Below, in pieces: positions 60,776 through 64,000 of a DNA stretch of 64,000 bases. This DNA comes from Paludisphaera mucosa (GTDB taxonomy: Bacteria > Planctomycetota > Planctomycetia > Isosphaerales > Isosphaeraceae). Position 1 is the stretch's first letter. The number at the start of each line of letters is the position of its first letter. The DNA is taken from assembly GCF_029589435.1 (NCBI RefSeq), contig NZ_JARRAG010000002.1:558001-622000 (forward strand), given 5' to 3'. The notes under the pieces are model-generated. The model was not told the DNA's origin. It did no database searches and worked only from the letters and a program-made list of their open reading frames with translations. The translations under genes were made by a program, and so were the position numbers.

Positions 60776-61977
60776 AGATCCTCGTCGCCAACCTGGGCAG
60801 CACCAGCTTCAAGTACCGCCTGTTCGACCTGGGCGACCCGGCCGAGCCGGTCCTGGCCCGGGGGGCGATCGAGCGCATCGGCTCGCCCTCGTCCAAGGTC
60901 GTCGTCAAGACGGCCAAGGGCGGAAGCGAGACGAGCCGCCCGGTCGCCGACCACGGCGACGCGGTGCAGCTCTGCCTGGACCAGCTCACCGACCCCGAGA
61001 CCGGCGTCCTGGCCGACGCCTCCGAGGTCTCGGCGATCGGCTTCAAGGCGGTCCACGCTCGCAACCTGACCGGCGTCCACCTGGTCGACGACGCCGTACT
61101 CGAGGCGATGGAGGCCTTCTCCGACGTCGCCCCCGCGCACAACCCGCCGTACGTGAAGGCCATGCGGATGCTCCGCGACCGGTTCCCGGGCCTCCCCCTG
61201 GTCGCCGCCTTCGAGACCGGCTTCCACCGCACCATCCCCGAGGCCTCGCAGCGCTACGCCATCCCCGAAGAGTGGGCCACCGCGCTGGGCGTGCGGCGCT
61301 GGGGGTTCCACGGGGCGAGCCACCGCTACATCTCGTGGCGGACGGCCGAACTGCTGGGGCGGACCGACCTCAAGGTGATCTCGTGCCACCTCGGCGGCAG
61401 CTCGTCGCTGGCGGCGATCCGCGACGGCGCCTCGGTCGGCTCCAGCCTGGGGATGAGCCCGCAGTCGGGCCTGCCGCACAACAACCGGGTCGGCGAGTTC
61501 GACGTCTTCGCCCTCCCCGTCCTGCTCCGCGAGACGGGCAAGAGCCTCGAGGAGATCCTCCAGATCCTGGCCTGCAAGTCGGGCCTGGAGGGGATCTGCG
61601 GGGCCAACGACGTCCGCGACGTCGAGGCCGCCGCCGGCGAGGGCGACATCCGCTCGCAGCTCGCGCTCGACGTCTTCGTCGCCTCGATCCGCCACTACCT
61701 GGGGGCCTTCCTCCTGGAGCTGGGCGGGGCCGACGCGATCGTCTTCACGGGCGGGATCGGCGAGAACTCGTCGCGGATCCGCTCGATGACCTGCCGCGAC
61801 CTGGGCTGGTTCGGGATCGAGCTCGACCCCGCGCTCAACGCCGGGGGCCCCGCCGAGCGGCGGATCTCGGCCGAGGGCTCGCGGGTGCAGGTCTGGACCG
61901 TGCCGACCAACGAGGAGATCGTGGTCGCCCGGCAGTCGCAGGAACTCCTGAAGTCGGGCCGCTCGGCCATCGCCTGA
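60772..61977 (+). CDS. acetate/propionate kinase of the BMC operon
   Basis: The start is TTG 60772, overlapping the shell gene stop (TTGA), with GGGAG upstream; no other start fits. ASKHA fold motifs: [16 protein letters not shown] (phosphate-1-like), [17 protein letters not shown] (the HG(T/A)SH block), [15 protein letters not shown], and [16 protein letters not shown] (Glu-Asn adenosine motif). The usual GTRSGD(I/L)D segment reads NNRVGEFD here, though Arg remains. It would transfer phosphate from acyl-phosphate to ADP outside the compartment. Length is 401 aa. It marks substrate-level ATP recovery for the pathway. Confidence 0.93.
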   Translation: MKILVANLGSTSFKYRLFDLGDPAEPVLARGAIERIGSPSSKVVVKTAKGGSETSRPVADHGDAVQLCLDQLTDPETGVLADASEVSAIGFKAVHARNLTGVHLVDDAVLEAMEAFSDVAPAHNPPYVKAMRMLRDRFPGLPLVAAFETGFHRTIPEASQRYAIPEEWATALGVRRWGFHGASHRYISWRTAELLGRTDLKVISCHLGGSSSLAAIRDGASVGSSLGMSPQSGLPHNNRVGEFDVFALPVLLRETGKSLEEILQILACKSGLEGICGANDVRDVEAAAGEGDIRSQLALDVFVASIRHYLGAFLLELGGADAIVFTGGIGENSSRIRSMTCRDLGWFGIELDPALNAGGPAERRISAEGSRVQVWTVPTNEEIVVARQSQELLKSGRSAIA

Positions 61978-62028
61978 GCCCCGGCCGACGGACGCCGCCC
62001 CCCAACAGCCCCACAGGACCCCTCGCCG

Positions 62029-62346
62029 ATGTTCCTGGCCCGCGTGACGGGAAGCCTGGTGGCGACCCAGAAGGTCGCCTCGATGACCGGCCACAAGCTC
62101 CTCCTCGTCGAGCCCTATCGGGTCGACGAGAAGGGGGGCGACCGCCTGGTCCCGACCGGCCGCACGTTCGTGGTCGTCGACTCCCTGGGCGCGGGGGTCG
62201 ACGAGATGGTCCTCGTCTGCCAGGGGTCGAGCGCCCGCCTGACCCCCGAGACCGAGAAGCTCCCCATCGACGCCGTGGTGATCGGCCTGGTCGACTCGGT
62301 CGACGTCCGGGGCCGCGTCGTCTTCTCGAACAAGCCCGGCTCGTGA
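62029..62346 (+). CDS. BMC-P (EutN/CcmL) shell vertex protein
   Basis: The 105-residue protein is a pentamer-forming BMC-P: MFLARVTGSLVATQKVASMT, HKLLLVEPYRVDEKGGD, VVVDSLGAGVDEMVLVCQGS and the final IDAVVIGLVDSVDV. BMC-P pentamers cap the twelve vertices of the icosahedral shell. It starts about 50 bases after the kinase gene. The strongly conserved GAGVGD-like turn reads GAGVDE. A second BMC-P gene starts at 63898. Confidence 0.95.
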   Translation: MFLARVTGSLVATQKVASMTGHKLLLVEPYRVDEKGGDRLVPTGRTFVVVDSLGAGVDEMVLVCQGSSARLTPETEKLPIDAVVIGLVDSVDVRGRVVFSNKPGS

Positions 62347-62437
62347 GCCGATCACGACTCGAACCGACGCGGGGCCGCCCCGCCCGCCTCGAACCGCACA
62401 ATCGACGCATGGACTTCGCCCCAGCCCAGGAACCCCG

Positions 62438-63871
62438 GTGCCCGTCATGCAAACGACCGAAGATCTGATCCGCAACGTGGTCCACCAGGTCCTCTCCCAG
62501 ATGGGGAACGGGGCCTCCCCGACCAACGGCCACGCGAACGGCAAGGCGACGGCCGGCGACCTCGGGGTCTTCCCGACCGTCGAGGCGGCGACGTCGGCGG
62601 CCGAGTCCGCGTACCAGGCCTTCCGCAACCGGCCCCTCCTCGACCGCAAGAAGGCGATCGCCGAGATCCGCAAGATCTGCGTCGGCCAGGCCGAGGAGCT
62701 GGGCCGGCTGGAGCTGGAAGAGACCCAGATCGGCCGCCTCGACCACAAGATCGCCAAGCTCCGCGACTCGATCCCGCTGATCCCGGGCGTCGAGTACCTG
62801 CGGACGGAGAACGCCAGCGGCGACGCCGGCGTGACCTTCACCGACTACACGCCGTTCGGCGTGATCGGCTCCATCACGCCGGTCACCCACAGCCTGCCGA
62901 CGCTGGCCGCCAACGCGATCAACATGCTGGCGGCGGGCAACACGGTCGTCTTCAACGCCCACCCCTCGGGCCGGGCGATCGCGGCCCTGGGCGTCCAGAA
63001 GTTCAACAAGGCCATCGCCCAGGCGACCGGCCTGGAGAACCTGCTGACGATCATCGACCCGCCGACCATCGAGACGGCCAACGGCCTCTTCGCCAGCCCC
63101 AAGGTCAAGCTCCTGGTGGTCACCGGCGGCCCGGCCGTCGCCCGCGCGGCCCTGGGGAGCAAGCGTCGCGCGATCGTCGCCGGCCCCGGCAACCCGCCGG
63201 TCGTCGTCGACGCCACGGCCGACCTCGACCTGGCGTGCAAGTCGATCGTCGAGGGCGGGGCGTTCGACAACAACCTGCTCTGCATCGGCGAGAAGCAGGT
63301 CTTCGCCGTCGCCCCCATCTTCGACAAGCTGATGGAGACGATGCCCAAGTACCAGGCCTTCCGCCTGACCGCCCCGCAGGTCGAGTCGCTCACCCGGGCG
63401 GCGTTCGAGAACGGGTCGGACGGCAAGCCCCATGTCCGCAAGGAGCTGGTCGGGAAGGACCCGGCCATCCTGGCGGCCCACGCCGGGGTCAAGATCCCCG
63501 CCTCCACGCAGCTCCTCTACGGCGAGACCGGGGCCGACCACCCGTTCGTCCAGGAAGAGCAGATGATGCCGTTCATCCCGTTCGTGAGGGTGCCCGACGT
63601 CGACCGCGCCCTGACGCTGGCTCACGCCAGCGAGCACGGCTACGGCCACACGGCGATCCTGCACTCGCGCGACGTGGCGGTGATGGCCAAGATGGGCAAG
63701 CTCATGGACTGCACCATCTTCGTCGTCAACGGCTCCAGCCTGGCCGGGCTGGGGGGCGAGGCCGTGCCGTCGTTCTCCATCGCCGGCCCGACCGGCGAGG
63801 GCGTGACCACCCCGCTGACGTTCACCCGCCAGCGCCGGACGGCCATCGCCGGCGGCTTCCGGTTCTCCTGA
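62438..63871 (+). CDS. CoA-acylating aldehyde dehydrogenase of the BMC (PduP-like)
   Basis: The N-terminal helix TTEDLIRNVVHQVLSQMG (residues ~6-23) and an Asn/Gly/Ala linker form an encapsulation peptide. The ALDH fold follows, with TPFGVIGSITPVTHSLPTLA, FNAHPSGRAIAALGVQKFNK, LLVVTGGPAVARAALG and the catalytic Cys 282 in FDNNLLCIGEKQ. It oxidises the aldehyde (expected lactaldehyde/propionaldehyde type) with NAD+ and CoA to acyl-CoA, feeding PduL. GTG 62438 has AGGAA five bases before it; ATG 62447 is alternative. Length is 477 aa. With PduL it forms the encapsulated core. Confidence 0.95.
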   Translation: MPVMQTTEDLIRNVVHQVLSQMGNGASPTNGHANGKATAGDLGVFPTVEAATSAAESAYQAFRNRPLLDRKKAIAEIRKICVGQAEELGRLELEETQIGRLDHKIAKLRDSIPLIPGVEYLRTENASGDAGVTFTDYTPFGVIGSITPVTHSLPTLAANAINMLAAGNTVVFNAHPSGRAIAALGVQKFNKAIAQATGLENLLTIIDPPTIETANGLFASPKVKLLVVTGGPAVARAALGSKRRAIVAGPGNPPVVVDATADLDLACKSIVEGGAFDNNLLCIGEKQVFAVAPIFDKLMETMPKYQAFRLTAPQVESLTRAAFENGSDGKPHVRKELVGKDPAILAAHAGVKIPASTQLLYGETGADHPFVQEEQMMPFIPFVRVPDVDRALTLAHASEHGYGHTAILHSRDVAVMAKMGKLMDCTIFVVNGSSLAGLGGEAVPSFSIAGPTGEGVTTPLTFTRQRRTAIAGGFRFS

Positions 63872-63897
63872 CCCGTTCGATCGAGGAGGCCGCCCCG

Positions 63898-64000
63898 ATG
63901 CAGATCGGCCGCGTGGTCGCCACGGCGACCTCCACGGTGAAGCACCCGTCGTTCGAGAAGGAGCGGCTTTTGGTCGTCCAGCTCGAAGGCGTCGACGGCC
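63898..64000 (+). CDS. second BMC-P (EutN/CcmL) vertex protein (3' end outside window)
   Basis: The ATG at 63898 has CGAGGAGG upstream. The visible N-terminus (MQIGRVVATATSTVKHPSFE, then RLLVVQLEGVDG) is a standard EutN/CcmL start. It continues the BMC operon past the window edge, where more vertex genes and the aldolase are expected. Confidence 0.92.
   Translation, partial: MQIGRVVATATSTVKHPSFEKERLLVVQLEGVDG

Overview
The window is very GC-rich DNA from a planctomycete, most likely of the Isosphaeraceae type. The evidence is four DUF1559 proteins (three with an N-terminal prepilin helix), small lipoproteins beside two of them, a MoxR/DUF58/von Willebrand factor A (VWA) gene cluster, an ECF sigma factor fused to a membrane-anchored coiled-coil tail, and a Planctomycetes-Verrucomicrobia-type bacterial microcompartment (BMC) locus. 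Genes are dense and lie on both strands in short runs, often with 4-base stop/start overlaps. Exact species cannot be read from the window.

Layout. 1-4.6 kb: a TPR plus C39-like peptidase gene cut by the window edge, a small orphan, and a large secreted DUF1559 fusion. 4.8-11.7 kb: coiled-coil membrane protein, diacylglycerol-kinase-like lipid kinase, KdsA (Kdo synthesis, so LPS), a TPR lipoprotein, an orphan and a GT4 glycosyltransferase, followed by tRNA-Thr(CGT) with a clear sigma70 promoter. 12-14.5 kb: a run of small genes (coiled coil, single-TM, a 4 x 28-residue repeat protein, DUF1508) ending in a transposase remnant. 14.5-18.4 kb (minus): TfoX-like, cupin, metallophosphatase, DUF1559 plus lipoprotein, Rieske protein.

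18.5-28.5 kb (plus): NHL lipoprotein, then the VWA/MoxR/DUF58/VWA membrane cluster, which contains two less GC-rich orphan genes. 28.5-37.4 kb: a PAS-GAF-receiver protein, an isochorismatase-family hydrolase, the fused sigma factor, a coiled-coil membrane protein that probably belongs with the MoxR cluster, a stress-protein-like gene and a SUKH-domain gene. 37.4-46.8 kb: a diadenylate-cyclase-domain protein, a secreted orphan, a PIG-L deacetylase, and a minus-strand operon of an S9 prolyl oligopeptidase with two paralogous membrane proteins. 47-57 kb: a short acyl-CoA-dehydrogenase-like protein, enoyl-CoA hydratase, DUF1559 genes, a large lipoprotein, an ammonium transporter. MutM lies at 57.1-58.0 kb.

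58.1 kb to the end is the BMC operon: DeoR-type regulator, PduL phosphotransacylase, three tandem BMC-H shell proteins, an acetate/propionate kinase, a BMC-P (EutN/CcmL) vertex protein, a CoA-acylating aldehyde dehydrogenase and the start of a second BMC-P protein. The expected chemistry is aldehyde to acyl-CoA to acyl-phosphate to acid plus ATP, with the first two steps inside the shell. In this BMC class the aldehyde normally comes from L-fucose or L-rhamnose through a class II aldolase, which is not in the window.

A family of 46-base double-hairpin (REP/BIME-like) repeats sits between genes at 25.8, 26.3, 28.5, 31.3 and 46.9 kb. No CRISPR array, rRNA, prophage or intact insertion sequence was seen.
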